Source of the DNA: Thalassolituus hydrocarboniclasticus
Lineage (GTDB): Bacteria; Pseudomonadota; Gammaproteobacteria; Pseudomonadales; Oceanobacteraceae
Length of the DNA stretch: 64,000 nt
NCBI RefSeq assembly: GCF_025345565.1
Contig: NZ_CP054475.1
Coordinates: forward strand, 3,823,129-3,887,128
Direction: 5' to 3'
Shown here: positions 39,590 to 48,834 of the stretch, piece after piece
Layout: every line of letters begins with the position of its first letter
Position numbering within the stretch: position 1 is the first letter of the stretch
The notes under the pieces: model-generated
Told to the model about the DNA's origin: nothing
Seen by the model: only the letters and a program-made list of their open reading frames with translations
Database searches by the model: none
Program-made: the position numbers and the translations under genes

Positions 39590-39629
39590 AATAACAACCG
39601 CCAATAAATAACAGCCAGAATAACAACAA
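39590..39629 (+). promoter_or_regulatory. Repeated AAYAAYAA motifs in the leader of the BASS gene
   Basis: AATAACAA occurs at 39590-39597 and 39619-39626, the second running into AACAACAA (39622-39629). All fit the AAYAAYAA pattern bound by Hfq with Crc in Pseudomonas. They lie 12-51 bases before the start codon of a carbon-compound transporter. Catabolite control is an inference. Confidence 0.35.
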
Positions 39630-39640
39630 GAGTACTCAGT

Positions 39641-40516
39641 ATGTTGCAGTCACTAATTCAGATCGGCCTGCCGGTCGCCCTGATTTTAATTATGGTCGGC
39701 GTTGGTCTCGGCCTCACTCCGGAAGATTTCCGCCGTGTATTCCGCCAGCCAAGGGGCTTTCTGATCGGTGCTTTCTGTCAGATGTTATTGCTGCCACTGA
39801 TCGCAATGGCGGTCATCGCCATTACCGGTCTGCATGGTGAAATGGCTATCGGTCTGTTTATTCTTGCCCTTTGCCCCGGTGGTACCACCTCCAATCTGTA
39901 CAGTTTTCTCGCCCGGGCCGATGTTGGCCTGTCGGTATCACTGACCGCGGTGATTGGTTTTATTACACCGTTCAGCATTCCGTTACTCGGCGTCTGGGCC
40001 ATTAACCATTACAGCGATGCCGGCTCACACTTTGAGCTGCCGATTGTCAGCACCTGGATCAAGCTGATGATTATCACCGTGATTCCGGTGGTGATTGGTA
40101 TGGCGATCCGCGCAAAATGGCAGCACTTCGCGCGCCGTATGGAGCCACTGATCACTCGCTTCTCTGTGATTGTGCTGATTGCGGTGATCGTCTCTATCTG
40201 TATTAACCTCGGCGATAAGCTGATTGGCTTTACCCTGCAGGCCGGACCGGCTGCATTGCTGCTGAACATCAGCACCATGGGCCTTGGCTATCTGGCCGGA
40301 CGCTGGTTCCTGCACAGCGAAGCGCAGGCACGCGCCATCAGTCTTGAAGTCGGTTTACAGAACGGAACCCTGGCCCTGCTGATCACCACCAGCATCCTGC
40401 AGAGCGCCGAAATGTCGATCGCCCCGAGCGTTTACAGCCTGATCATGTTTATCAGTGCCAGCCTGTTTACCATTGCGGTGTTACGTCGCGACCGCCGCCA
40501 GGTCGCCGTGGCCTGA
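39641..40516 (+). CDS. Bile acid:sodium symporter (BASS) family transporter
   Basis: A 291-residue inner membrane protein with about nine to ten hydrophobic helices. It has the two BASS signatures: LALCPGGTTSNLYSFLARAD in the first half and LEVGLQNGTLALL in the second, at the crossover helices that hold the sodium sites. Bacterial members move organic anions such as pantoate or 2-oxo acids, so bile acid need not be the substrate. It stands alone after a 205-base gap that holds no other gene. Confidence 0.9.
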   Translation: MLQSLIQIGLPVALILIMVGVGLGLTPEDFRRVFRQPRGFLIGAFCQMLLLPLIAMAVIAITGLHGEMAIGLFILALCPGGTTSNLYSFLARADVGLSVSLTAVIGFITPFSIPLLGVWAINHYSDAGSHFELPIVSTWIKLMIITVIPVVIGMAIRAKWQHFARRMEPLITRFSVIVLIAVIVSICINLGDKLIGFTLQAGPAALLLNISTMGLGYLAGRWFLHSEAQARAISLEVGLQNGTLALLITTSILQSAEMSIAPSVYSLIMFISASLFTIAVLRRDRRQVAVA

Positions 40517-40693
40517 AGAACACACTCCCTGACGGACAGCATGGCCGGGCCAAAAGCGCCCGGCCCGTTCAGTTTGTCCCGGGATGCAGCCGTATGCGTT
40601 TTTGTGACGCACATCCCGCAAAATATCCGCCGCAAATACACAACTAAAGTACCATTTAAGCTAGAATCCGCGCCGTCATTCACGGAGGACTCT

Positions 40694-41920
40694 ATGCGAA
40701 CCCGAATTCTATCCACGACCAAAAGCCTGCTGCCAGGCGCGCTGTTACTGTGCGCAACCAGTCAGGCGATCGCCGACAACGGCCTTAACGTATACGGCTT
40801 CCTTAATGCCGGTGCTTATTACCTTGATGAGGATGACATCACCATCGAGGCCTACGAATCAGGCGACCCGCAATTTTTCAACCGCGACACCATGATGGGC
40901 CTGCAGATCAGTAAAGAGATCAGTGAGCGCACTAACGCCACTATCCAGCTGACCGCCAAAGGTGAAGAAGACTTCGCGGTACGCACCTCACTGGCCTTTA
41001 TCAGCCACGCACTGAATGACAGCACCGACATCCGTTTTGGTCGTCTGCGTATTCCGTTCTTCTATTACTCAGAATTCCTTGATGTTGGTTACGCCTACAA
41101 CTGGATCCGCCCGACCGGTGATGCTTACGGTATCCCGTTCTCTGATTACAACGGTGCTGACATCATCAAACGCTTCAGCTTTGACAGCTTCGACGGCCAG
41201 ATTCAGCTGAACTACGGTCGCCGTGACAAAGAACTCATGCTGTTTAACGAAGCCTATGAGGCTGAGCTGAACAACTTCGCCGGTGCCACCCTGAATCTGT
41301 ATATGGGCAACTTCGGTCTGCGCTTTGGTATGCAACAGACGCAGATGACGCTGGATACTGCCGCGGATATGCAGACCCTGATCGACGTCGCCGGCGGTAA
41401 AAACCCGGATATCGCGCTTTACGACCTGGCCGCCAGCGGTGCCCGCCGTATCGATATCGCCCAGACCGCCGCCACCCTGCTGACAGACGGTATGAGTGAA
41501 GAAACACAGAAGACCTTCAACTTCGACGACAAAAAAGCCCGCTACTACAACCTGGCAACGACCTGGGATAACGGCGACTGGAGCTTTATCGCCGAAACCG
41601 CGGTTATCAACTTCGACTCCGGTCTGTATATCGATAACTTCGCCTGGCTGGCGTCGCTGGCCAAGCGTTTTGACGCTCTGACCATCCATACCACCTACTC
41701 GACCTCCCGTGACCGTCTTGACGGTGGTGAAGTGGGTGACGTGCAGAAAGCCATGGGCACACGCGGTGAAGACGAAAGTATCACCCTCGGTATGCGCTAC
41801 GACCTGGATGAAGCAACCGCCTTCAAACTGGAAGCGACCCACCACATAGAGGAAACCAACCAGGGCCTGCCAGGCGCCTCCGGAACTCTCTATCGCGCCG
41901 CATTACAGCTGGTATTCTGA
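40694..41920 (+). CDS. Outer membrane porin-like beta-barrel
   Basis: A 408-residue protein with signal peptide (1-27, ending AIA), then LNVYGFLNAGAYYLDED, alternating strand patterns and a C-terminal Phe in ALQLVF, the sorting signal of outer membrane barrels. The segment RFGRLRIPFFYYSEF resembles porin strand-loop constrictions. ACGGAGGA precedes the ATG at 40694; the longer upstream frame is leader. It is followed 11 bases later by a small periplasmic binding-protein-like gene, and the two probably work together. Substrate unknown. Confidence 0.85.
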   Translation: MRTRILSTTKSLLPGALLLCATSQAIADNGLNVYGFLNAGAYYLDEDDITIEAYESGDPQFFNRDTMMGLQISKEISERTNATIQLTAKGEEDFAVRTSLAFISHALNDSTDIRFGRLRIPFFYYSEFLDVGYAYNWIRPTGDAYGIPFSDYNGADIIKRFSFDSFDGQIQLNYGRRDKELMLFNEAYEAELNNFAGATLNLYMGNFGLRFGMQQTQMTLDTAADMQTLIDVAGGKNPDIALYDLAASGARRIDIAQTAATLLTDGMSEETQKTFNFDDKKARYYNLATTWDNGDWSFIAETAVINFDSGLYIDNFAWLASLAKRFDALTIHTTYSTSRDRLDGGEVGDVQKAMGTRGEDESITLGMRYDLDEATAFKLEATHHIEETNQGLPGASGTLYRAALQLVF

Positions 41921-41931
41921 GGAGCTGACAC

Positions 41932-42363
41932 ATGAAATTTATCAAAGCCCTGGGAATGACCACTCTGCTGAGCCTGAGCGCCGCCAGCTGGGCCGACATC
42001 GCAGTGATCGTCAATCTGAAAAATAATAATACTTACACAGGTATCGATGCCGACCTGATTGAGCGTATCTATCTGGGTAAGGCCAGCAAGTTTCCTGATG
42101 GGACGGCGGCCGTGCCTTACGATCTGGCCAAAGGCGACAGTGTGCGCGAACAGTTCGGTGTCAAAATACTGAACAAAACGCCATCCCAGCTGCACGCGTT
42201 CTGGTCGCGTTCAATCTTCGCCGGTAAGAAACAGCCACCACGTGAAGTCAGCAATGCCGATGCCATGAAGGCTGCGGTTGCCGCCGACCCACACGCCATC
42301 GGTTATATCAACGCCTATGCCGTTGATCCGAGTGTGGCCGTGCTCTACACCATCAAAGACTGA
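41932..42363 (+). CDS. Small PstS-like periplasmic protein
   Basis: A 143-residue secreted protein with a signal peptide ending SASWA-like (about 1-21). The mature part ADIAVIVNLKNNNTYTGID, then IERIYLGKASKFPDG and ADPHAIGYINAYAV, resembles a single lobe of PstS-type phosphate-binding proteins, much shorter than full PstS. Such short forms may bind a ligand as a dimer or hand it to another protein. It is cotranscribed with the porin and closed by a strong terminator. The ligand is not evident. Confidence 0.8.
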   Translation: MKFIKALGMTTLLSLSAASWADIAVIVNLKNNNTYTGIDADLIERIYLGKASKFPDGTAAVPYDLAKGDSVREQFGVKILNKTPSQLHAFWSRSIFAGKKQPPREVSNADAMKAAVAADPHAIGYINAYAVDPSVAVLYTIKD

Positions 42364-42368
42364 GCCGG

Positions 42369-42399
42369 GCCCCGGACGCATGCGTCCGGGGCTGTTTTT
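42369..42399 (+). terminator. Terminator after the porin/PstS-like pair
   Basis: A 24-base perfect palindrome (GCCCCGGACGCA with its complement) is followed by TGTTTTTA. It starts 6 bases after the stop codon. Confidence 0.9.
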
Positions 42400-42453
42400 A
42401 TCACAGCAATCCGTCTTACTCTTGCCCGCCCCATAGCAACAAGGATGCGAAAT

Positions 42454-44040
42454 ATGATCCGAGCATTACTGATGATCGCTCTGCTGGCCGGACCCCTGCC
42501 ATTTTCACAGCTACAGGCAGCAGAACTGGTACTCAACGGCAGCGCGTCCTATTACTACCTGACCCGCGAATACTATGTCGCCGGATTATATCTGCCCGCT
42601 CCGGAACAAAATCCGGATGCCATTCTTTCCCCTTCCACCGCCAAGCGCATGCAGCTGATTGTCAGCACCGAACGCTGGTCACCGCGCAAATGGGCGCAGC
42701 AGTGGCAGAACAACATCTCCATCAATAACGATCTCAGCGGCGATACCCAGCTGCAGCAGGCAGTGATGGAATTTACCCAGTTTCCGCGCGATGACCTGCA
42801 GCGCGATGATGAAATCAGCATTGAATACCAGCCCGGCGGTAACACCCGCGTTCTGCTTAACCGCGAAGCGGTGATCGAAAGCAGCGGCGTCGAACTGTTT
42901 AACTACCTGCTCAATACCTGGATCGGCAAGCTGCCGCCATCACGTGAATTCCGCCAGCAGATCCTGCAGCAGGACAACTCCGCCGCCGCCGAGAAAAACC
43001 GCCGCCTGCTGCTGACCCACGAAATTCCGGCCGCACGCAAACAGCTGTATTCCGGCTGGCTGAATGCCGAACGGGCCAAGCGCGAACGCGAGCAGCAGAT
43101 GGCGCTTAAAGCCGAGCAGGAAGCCGAAAAAGCCGCTCAACAGGCTGAACAGCAGCGCCAGGCTGAAGCCCGCCGTCTGGCCGAAGAACGCGCCGCCCGT
43201 GAAGCCGCTGAAAAGCTCGCCAGACAACGTGCCGAGCAACTGCGCCTGGCCCAGGCCACCGCGATCAAGGCTCAGGCTGAGCGTCTGGCAAAAGCGTCCC
43301 GGCAACCGGCCAGCAACAAAAACGCCGCCAGCGCGAACAACACCGGCAGCAAGAGCGCAGCGGTTCTTGCCGCCGAGCAGGACTACTACCTGCAGCAGCT
43401 GCAGTGGCAGTTACAGCGCCAGCTGGAAGCCGAAGTCAGCTACCCGGCCTGGGCCAAACAGTTTGCTCAGGAAGGTCTGGTGGAAATGGATCTGGAGCTG
43501 AACCGCACCGGAGAAGCCTTTAACCTGCGCCCCCGTGACGAAAGTGTTGCCAAGTTATTAATCACCGAAGTGCAGCGTGCGGTGCAGAGTGCCGCCGGCA
43601 AAATCCGCATCAGTGATGATCTCGAAGGTCAGCAGTGGCCGCTCAGCGTACGCTACCTGTTCTCACTGCAGGGCGCAGAACAACAGCCGCTGACCATGCC
43701 GCAACCGCCGAAATCCTTACAGGTGAAGAAGGCGCCACCAGCACAACAGGAACAGCTGAGCCAGAGCTACGAAGAAGTGCAGCGCGAACGTATTCTGAGT
43801 GCGGTGGAATACCCGAAAGCCGCACAGATTCTGAAGAAAAGAGGCCTGATTGAGCTGCAGGTGGAAATTCTGCGCGACGGCAAACTGGGCGAAATTAAAG
43901 AACTCAGCAACAACCGTCACCGCGAACTGACCCAGGCATTAATCAATGCCGTCAAACAGAGCGCACCCTTTCCGCCGCTGCCAGCCGGACTGGCAGCGTC
44001 CGGGCTGAAGTTTAAAGTCAGCTACGACTTCAAGCTCTGA
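42454..44040 (+). CDS. Secreted CHI-like, coiled-coil, double TonB C-terminal domain protein
   Basis: A 528-residue predicted periplasmic protein. A cleavable signal peptide (1-22, ending LQA) replaces the membrane anchor of ordinary TonB. Residues about 24-175 resemble a chalcone-isomerase-like domain (YYVAGLYLP, RMQLIVSTERWS). A charged Ala/Glu/Gln/Arg coiled coil spans about 200-285. Two TonB C-terminal-like domains follow: VSYPAWAKQFAQEGLVEMDL (about 318-400) and VEYPKAAQILKKRGLIELQV (about 435-528). AAGGA lies 8 bases before the ATG at 42454; an ATG 9 bases earlier has no spacing for a ribosome site. No ExbB/ExbD is near. It follows the porin pair. Function unknown. Confidence 0.8.
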   Translation: MIRALLMIALLAGPLPFSQLQAAELVLNGSASYYYLTREYYVAGLYLPAPEQNPDAILSPSTAKRMQLIVSTERWSPRKWAQQWQNNISINNDLSGDTQLQQAVMEFTQFPRDDLQRDDEISIEYQPGGNTRVLLNREAVIESSGVELFNYLLNTWIGKLPPSREFRQQILQQDNSAAAEKNRRLLLTHEIPAARKQLYSGWLNAERAKREREQQMALKAEQEAEKAAQQAEQQRQAEARRLAEERAAREAAEKLARQRAEQLRLAQATAIKAQAERLAKASRQPASNKNAASANNTGSKSAAVLAAEQDYYLQQLQWQLQRQLEAEVSYPAWAKQFAQEGLVEMDLELNRTGEAFNLRPRDESVAKLLITEVQRAVQSAAGKIRISDDLEGQQWPLSVRYLFSLQGAEQQPLTMPQPPKSLQVKKAPPAQQEQLSQSYEEVQRERILSAVEYPKAAQILKKRGLIELQVEILRDGKLGEIKELSNNRHRELTQALINAVKQSAPFPPLPAGLAASGLKFKVSYDFKL

Positions 44041-44047
44041 TACATGC

Positions 44048-44085
44048 CTGCCATGCCAGTCTGCCAGCTCAGACAGGCATGGCAG
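44048..44085. terminator. Long hairpin between convergent TonB-like and patatin genes
   Basis: CTGCCATGCC and GTCTG on the left pair with CAGAC and GGCATGGCAG on the right, a 15-pair stem interrupted by one A-A mismatch with a 6-base loop. No T tract follows on either strand, so it may stop transcription with Rho or protect 3' ends. Confidence 0.5.
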
Positions 44086-44093
44086 CCGCTACC

Positions 44094-45167
44094 TCACCAG
44101 GGCAGCGGCTCTGCCACTTCCGCCCAGCGCTGCTGCTGATCAATATCCGCCAGCTCATCCCCCAGCCGTTCACAGGCGGCCAGCGCAATATCCCAGCGCC
44201 GGCGACGCGCGCTGTAATCCGGGTAATCGTAAAAATCTTCAAGATCGGGAATACGTCCACCCGGCAATGTCGCTGCAAACTCCCATGACGGAGCGATGAT
44301 GATGGTGCGGCGATAGTTCTCCCGCGAGGCCGTACGCCAGCGCAGTTTCTTATCAAACCAGCCGCCTTTCGGGGCTTTGGCAAAATAGTGCGGATACAGC
44401 ACAAAGCCTTTTTCCGGCAGCACCGGCAGATCAAACTGGTAATCGGTAATACCACCATCGCGGTAGGTTCCGGGCGGAGCACCGGGAATATTACGCACCC
44501 CGGCAATCACCAGCGGAATCGCGCCACTGGCCAGAATCGCCGGACGCAGATTATCTTCAGTCAGGGTTACATGACGGGCAGGCAGATGCGGGTAATGATC
44601 AATCGGCGCCCGCTGCGGATGATGAAACACCACCCGCTCAATCCACGGGCGCATGGCGCTGCGGGCGATCAGATTGGCCGCCATGGCGCCGGCCAGACCT
44701 AAACTCTGCGTTATTTTATGATCGGCAGCAGCCAGACCACGGCAGCGCGCCACCATCGTGTGGTAACGCACCAGCGGGTTATTGATAATTTCCTGTGTAC
44801 CGGTTTCGCCAAGAATCACATCCAGAATATGGCGACAAACCGCTGCCACTTCCTGCGCTGTCGGTTTGGCCGAGGCGTACTGCTGACTGATATAGGCTTC
44901 CTGCAGGCGGGCATGAGCCGCCAGCGGGTCTTTCTGAGCGTAACAGGCCATGCGCCAGGCACCGGCGGAAGTGCCCATTACATGCAGTGGCTGCCGGCGG
45001 TCGCGTACCCACTCGCTCAGCAGATAACGATCCATTGCCGCCAGCGTCAGCCATTTAGGACCGCCGGAAGCGCCCAGTATCATGTCTATATCTGATGATT
45101 GCAGACCATTGGCGCGGATATGCGCCAATGCTTCACGTCCGGCAAAAATTTTTAAGGCAGGCTTCAT
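44094..45167 (-). CDS. Patatin-like phospholipase
   Basis: A 357-residue acyl hydrolase. The oxyanion loop GASGGPKWL, the nucleophile elbow GTSAG and the catalytic Asp in YRDGGITDY form the Ser-Asp dyad. No signal peptide is seen, so it acts in the cytoplasm or at the inner membrane face, or is exported by another route. GGAG lies 6 bases before the ATG at 45167; two ATGs 12-15 bases upstream are less well placed. It is convergent with the TonB-like gene. Confidence 0.9.
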   Translation of the reverse strand: MKPALKIFAGREALAHIRANGLQSSDIDMILGASGGPKWLTLAAMDRYLLSEWVRDRRQPLHVMGTSAGAWRMACYAQKDPLAAHARLQEAYISQQYASAKPTAQEVAAVCRHILDVILGETGTQEIINNPLVRYHTMVARCRGLAAADHKITQSLGLAGAMAANLIARSAMRPWIERVVFHHPQRAPIDHYPHLPARHVTLTEDNLRPAILASGAIPLVIAGVRNIPGAPPGTYRDGGITDYQFDLPVLPEKGFVLYPHYFAKAPKGGWFDKKLRWRTASRENYRRTIIIAPSWEFAATLPGGRIPDLEDFYDYPDYSARRRRWDIALAACERLGDELADIDQQQRWAEVAEPLPW

Positions 45168-45336
45168 GCCCCGCTCCATCATAATGAAAGGGCTCTTTGT
45201 ACCCTGTTCATATGACAGACTTAAGGGGCAAAGATGCTAAGGAACCGCTAAATAGCCATTCTACCCGGACTGCGGTAGCCAAAACGTCAGCCATAAGGCG
45301 GTAGCTGCAGCAATTCATAACATTCCGGACCAAATA

Positions 45337-45351
45337 CGGGCACTGCGCCCG
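45337..45351 (-). terminator. Weak hairpin after the chemoreceptor gene
   Basis: CGGGC and GCCCG form a 5-pair stem with a 5-base loop just beyond the chemoreceptor stop, followed on the minus strand by TATTTGG. The rest of the 45168-45360 gap shows no gene. Confidence 0.3.
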
Positions 45352-45360
45352 CATCTGACA

Positions 45361-47271
45361 CTACAGCCGGAACTGCATCATTTGCTGCGCCAGTTGTTGC
45401 GCCAGCTTGGCCAGCTCTTTCACTTCCTGCTGGCAAGTGGTCAGGCCGTCACTGGAACGGCTGCTCAACTCCGCAATATTCTGCACGTTACGGCTGATAT
45501 CTTCCGTTACCGAACTCTGCTCTTCCGTTGCCGTGGCAACCTGATGACTCAGACCCACCACATCACCGACGTTTTCGCTGATATTGCTCAGCGCTTCGCC
45601 CATACGCTTGGCTGCCGATACCGTTTCAGAGGTCGCCCCTTCACCAGCCTCCATTGCCTTAACCGCACGCTGCGAGCCCTGCTGCAGACGTTCGATAATG
45701 GCTTCAATCTCACTGGTTGATTCCTGGGTACGGCGCGCCAGATTACGCACTTCATCGGCCACTACCGCAAAACCACGGCCATGTTCGCCGGCACGGGCCG
45801 CTTCGATGGCGGCATTCAGTGCCAGCAGGTTGGTCTGCTCAGAAATCGCGCTGATGACCTGAATCACCTGACCAATATCGTTCACCTGCTGCGCCAGCTG
45901 GCCAATGGCTTCTGCTGACTCGCGGATATCCCCGGACATGCTGTTTACCTGAGTAACCGAGCGCTCCATATCGCCACGGATACGACCGGCATCGCCACTA
46001 ACGCTTTCCAGCTTGGTAGCGGTTTCCGTGGCGTTGCGCGCCACTTCCTGTACCGTCGCTTCCATTTCGTAAATTGCGGTCGCAACCGAATCGGTCAGTT
46101 TGCTCTGCTCAGACGCCCAGCTGTGATTGGTGGTGACCACTTCTTCAATCTGCTCGGTATAGGTTTTTACCTGCTGAGCGGTATCGAGAATGCCGCGGAT
46201 CATCTGCCGCTGCGATTCCATAAAGTCGTTAAAGCCACGCGCCAGCTGACCCAGTTCATCTTTACTGTCCGCCTTCAGGGTCTGGGTCAGGTCGCCTCCC
46301 CCCTGACCAATACTGACCAGTGCCTGAGTGATACGGCGCAAAGGCAATGTCATGCGGTCGGCCAGCACGGCAATCAGGCCGAGAAATACCAGAGCAGTGA
46401 CAATACCAACGGTCAGCGACAGCAGCGTCGCCTTGTGTAATACCCCGTAAATCTCATCGCGCGGCACCTCGACCACCAGATGCCAGTCGACAGTGTCCAG
46501 CTGCATGGCGGAAGCAATGACGGCTTCGCCATCGCGTTCAAACTCGGTCAGATCACCGGCTTTGGCTGCCAGCAGGGCTTGTGCTGCAGTTGCAGGAACA
46601 TGCTGAGCCAGATCGATACCGGACAATTTAAGATCGGGATGAATGAGGATTTTTCCGGCATTGTCGGTCAGATACACAATGCCGGTTTCAGCGAAGCGGA
46701 ATTTGCGGATACGTTCCGCCATTTCCTCAAGACCAATGCCTAAGCCACTGATGCCAAGCGCTTTGCCATTGCGCTCAATACGGATATTAATGAATAAAGT
46801 CGGCTTACCTGTGCTTTTATCCACATCCAGCTGCAGCGCGCGTTTAAGGCCTTTATCGAGGAAACCGAAAAACCAGCCGTCATTTTCTGTGGTAACCGTA
46901 CGGCTGAGGCCTTGCTGGGTGTAGTAGTTGCGGGTCAGCGCCGACACAAAATGAGCGCTGTCGGCCTTTTGCCGGCGGGCAATATTGCCGAGAAACTCCT
47001 GATTCAGCGCCCACTCATCCTGTGGCTCACCACGCTCAATCCAGTCCTGCATCAGAGTGTTGCTGGCGATAAGCTCAGAAGCGGTGATACCACCAACCAG
47101 ATCTTTTTCAATTTCATGGGCAATGGAGCGGATGTTCGCCGGCAGGGCAGAGCCCAGCCAGTAGGTCTCAAGTTGTTGGCGGTTTTGCCAGATACCGACA
47201 CCGACAACCAGTGCCACACTCAGCAACAAAGCACCGCCCATAGTAAGCAGTAATTTCTGGCGGATGGTCAT
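45361..47271 (-). CDS. Methyl-accepting chemotaxis protein with dCache-like sensor
   Basis: A 636-residue chemoreceptor. Transmembrane helix 1 (about 8-28), a periplasmic region of about 250 residues with the dCache look ([47 protein letters not shown]), helix 2 (about 285-308), HAMP (about 309-362) and the signalling domain with the hairpin tip [20 protein letters not shown] then [15 protein letters not shown]. No C-terminal tethering pentapeptide is present. The ligand is unknown; the cytoplasmic end should couple to CheA/CheW encoded elsewhere. Confidence 0.95.
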   Translation of the reverse strand: MTIRQKLLLTMGGALLLSVALVVGVGIWQNRQQLETYWLGSALPANIRSIAHEIEKDLVGGITASELIASNTLMQDWIERGEPQDEWALNQEFLGNIARRQKADSAHFVSALTRNYYTQQGLSRTVTTENDGWFFGFLDKGLKRALQLDVDKSTGKPTLFINIRIERNGKALGISGLGIGLEEMAERIRKFRFAETGIVYLTDNAGKILIHPDLKLSGIDLAQHVPATAAQALLAAKAGDLTEFERDGEAVIASAMQLDTVDWHLVVEVPRDEIYGVLHKATLLSLTVGIVTALVFLGLIAVLADRMTLPLRRITQALVSIGQGGGDLTQTLKADSKDELGQLARGFNDFMESQRQMIRGILDTAQQVKTYTEQIEEVVTTNHSWASEQSKLTDSVATAIYEMEATVQEVARNATETATKLESVSGDAGRIRGDMERSVTQVNSMSGDIRESAEAIGQLAQQVNDIGQVIQVISAISEQTNLLALNAAIEAARAGEHGRGFAVVADEVRNLARRTQESTSEIEAIIERLQQGSQRAVKAMEAGEGATSETVSAAKRMGEALSNISENVGDVVGLSHQVATATEEQSSVTEDISRNVQNIAELSSRSSDGLTTCQQEVKELAKLAQQLAQQMMQFRL

Positions 47272-47348
47272 GAAGGACTCCTGAAGGGAAAAAAATCATC
47301 CTTTCAGACTAGCAGTCAAAAACGGCACCTGCCGCCTGACAACCAACT

Positions 47349-48692
47349 TCAGTTCACTTCGGCCGTTGCCATCTGTAACTGGTAATGCCGCACCCGCCAC
47401 AGCAACAGCGCGCCCATCAGCAGATTACCTGCCGCCGCACCTATCAGCAGGCCCGGGTAGCCGCCCATCTCCGCACCGATAAAGGCACCCGGCACATAAA
47501 AGGCAAACAGGCGGACAAAGTTAATCACCATCGAGGTCTGGGTGCGCTGCAGGGAATTCAGCGCAGAATTCACACACAGCACAATACCCATGCCGGCATA
47601 GCCCAGCGGCAGCCAGCGTATGTACTCAACAATGCTTTGCTGTACGGCAGGCTCAGCGGAGAACAGCTGCGCCAACCAATGGCCCGTAACCCAGAAAATC
47701 AAACACACTGCTCCCTGCCACAAGGCCAGAAAACGGAAGCTGCTGTACAGGGCCTGCCAGATACGGTCGTACTGAGCCGCCGCATGATTCTGCGCGACAA
47801 ATACCGGCAGAGTTGAAGTCAGCGCCAGAATCACCACGATGGCGAACGGCTCCAGACGCATGCCGACACCAAAACCAGCCACGGCTTCCGGCCCCAGCGG
47901 CGCCACCATCACCAGCAGAATGGCACCGGCCACCGGCACCATCATATTGGTCACCATCGCCGGAACACCCAGCTGCAGCATTCGTTTCCACAACACCCGT
48001 ACTTCGTGCCAGCCCATGCCATGACGGCTGATATAACCTTCACGGCGCTGGCGGGTCATAATCACCAGCAGCACCAGAATCCAGCACAGCGCACTGGCCA
48101 GCGCCGCGCCACCAATCCCCATACCCGGCAATGGCCCCCAGCCAAAAATCAGCAGCGGATCGAGTAACGCATTCAGCACCGCTGCCACCATCATCATCTG
48201 TGACGGCAGCCTGGTATTACCGGTCGCCCGCATGGCGCTGTTCTGCATCATCATCAGCAGCAGTACGATGGCGCCGGGCCACCAGAACACCATATAGCGG
48301 CGGATCTCCGGCAGCAGTTCATCTCCGGCGCCCAGCAGGCGGAACAACGCGTCATTGCTCAGCCAACCCGCCACGGCAATCACCACGCCCAGCAATAAAC
48401 TGAGCAGCAAGCCCGCCATCGCGGCACGCTGTGCCTGCAGGTTGTCATCAGCACCCACCGCGCGCGCAATTAAAGCGGACATGGCAATGCCCAGACCAAT
48501 CGCCAGATTCATCACCAGCATGGTGACCGGCATAGTAAAGCCCACTGCTGCCAGACTTTCGGTTCCGAGCAAGCTGATAAACCAGGTATCCACCATGTTG
48601 AAAAAGAAGACAGCCATAATGCCCAGCACCATCGGCTGGGTCAGGCTGTAGAGTGTGCGGTTGACCGGGCCGCTGAGAATGGCTTGGCGCAC
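47349..48692 (-). CDS. MATE family efflux transporter
   Basis: A 447-residue inner membrane protein with about twelve hydrophobic helices in two halves, starting PVNRTLYSLTQPMVLGIMAVFFFNMVDTWFIS and with LAIGLGIAMSALIARAVGA, typical of MATE multidrug or toxin exporters driven by sodium or proton. It lies downstream of nothing on its strand and 77 bases before the chemoreceptor start. Substrate cannot be predicted. Confidence 0.93.
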   Translation of the reverse strand: MRQAILSGPVNRTLYSLTQPMVLGIMAVFFFNMVDTWFISLLGTESLAAVGFTMPVTMLVMNLAIGLGIAMSALIARAVGADDNLQAQRAAMAGLLLSLLLGVVIAVAGWLSNDALFRLLGAGDELLPEIRRYMVFWWPGAIVLLLMMMQNSAMRATGNTRLPSQMMMVAAVLNALLDPLLIFGWGPLPGMGIGGAALASALCWILVLLVIMTRQRREGYISRHGMGWHEVRVLWKRMLQLGVPAMVTNMMVPVAGAILLVMVAPLGPEAVAGFGVGMRLEPFAIVVILALTSTLPVFVAQNHAAAQYDRIWQALYSSFRFLALWQGAVCLIFWVTGHWLAQLFSAEPAVQQSIVEYIRWLPLGYAGMGIVLCVNSALNSLQRTQTSMVINFVRLFAFYVPGAFIGAEMGGYPGLLIGAAAGNLLMGALLLWRVRHYQLQMATAEVN

Positions 48693-48834
48693 AGTGGCCT
48701 CCTTATGAATTATTTTTCTGCGCTCACTCTACACTAAAACGCTGTCATGACAGGCCTGTAACTCCCCGCCTGAACTTGCACTGAGCACACCCGCTCGCTA
48801 CCCTGCGGCAAGATTTTTGCTCAAAGAGGATGCT

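Noticed and set aside
42454-44040. Naming this gene tonB
   Set aside because: It lacks the N-terminal anchor and Pro-rich linker and carries an extra domain, so a tonB symbol would mislead.
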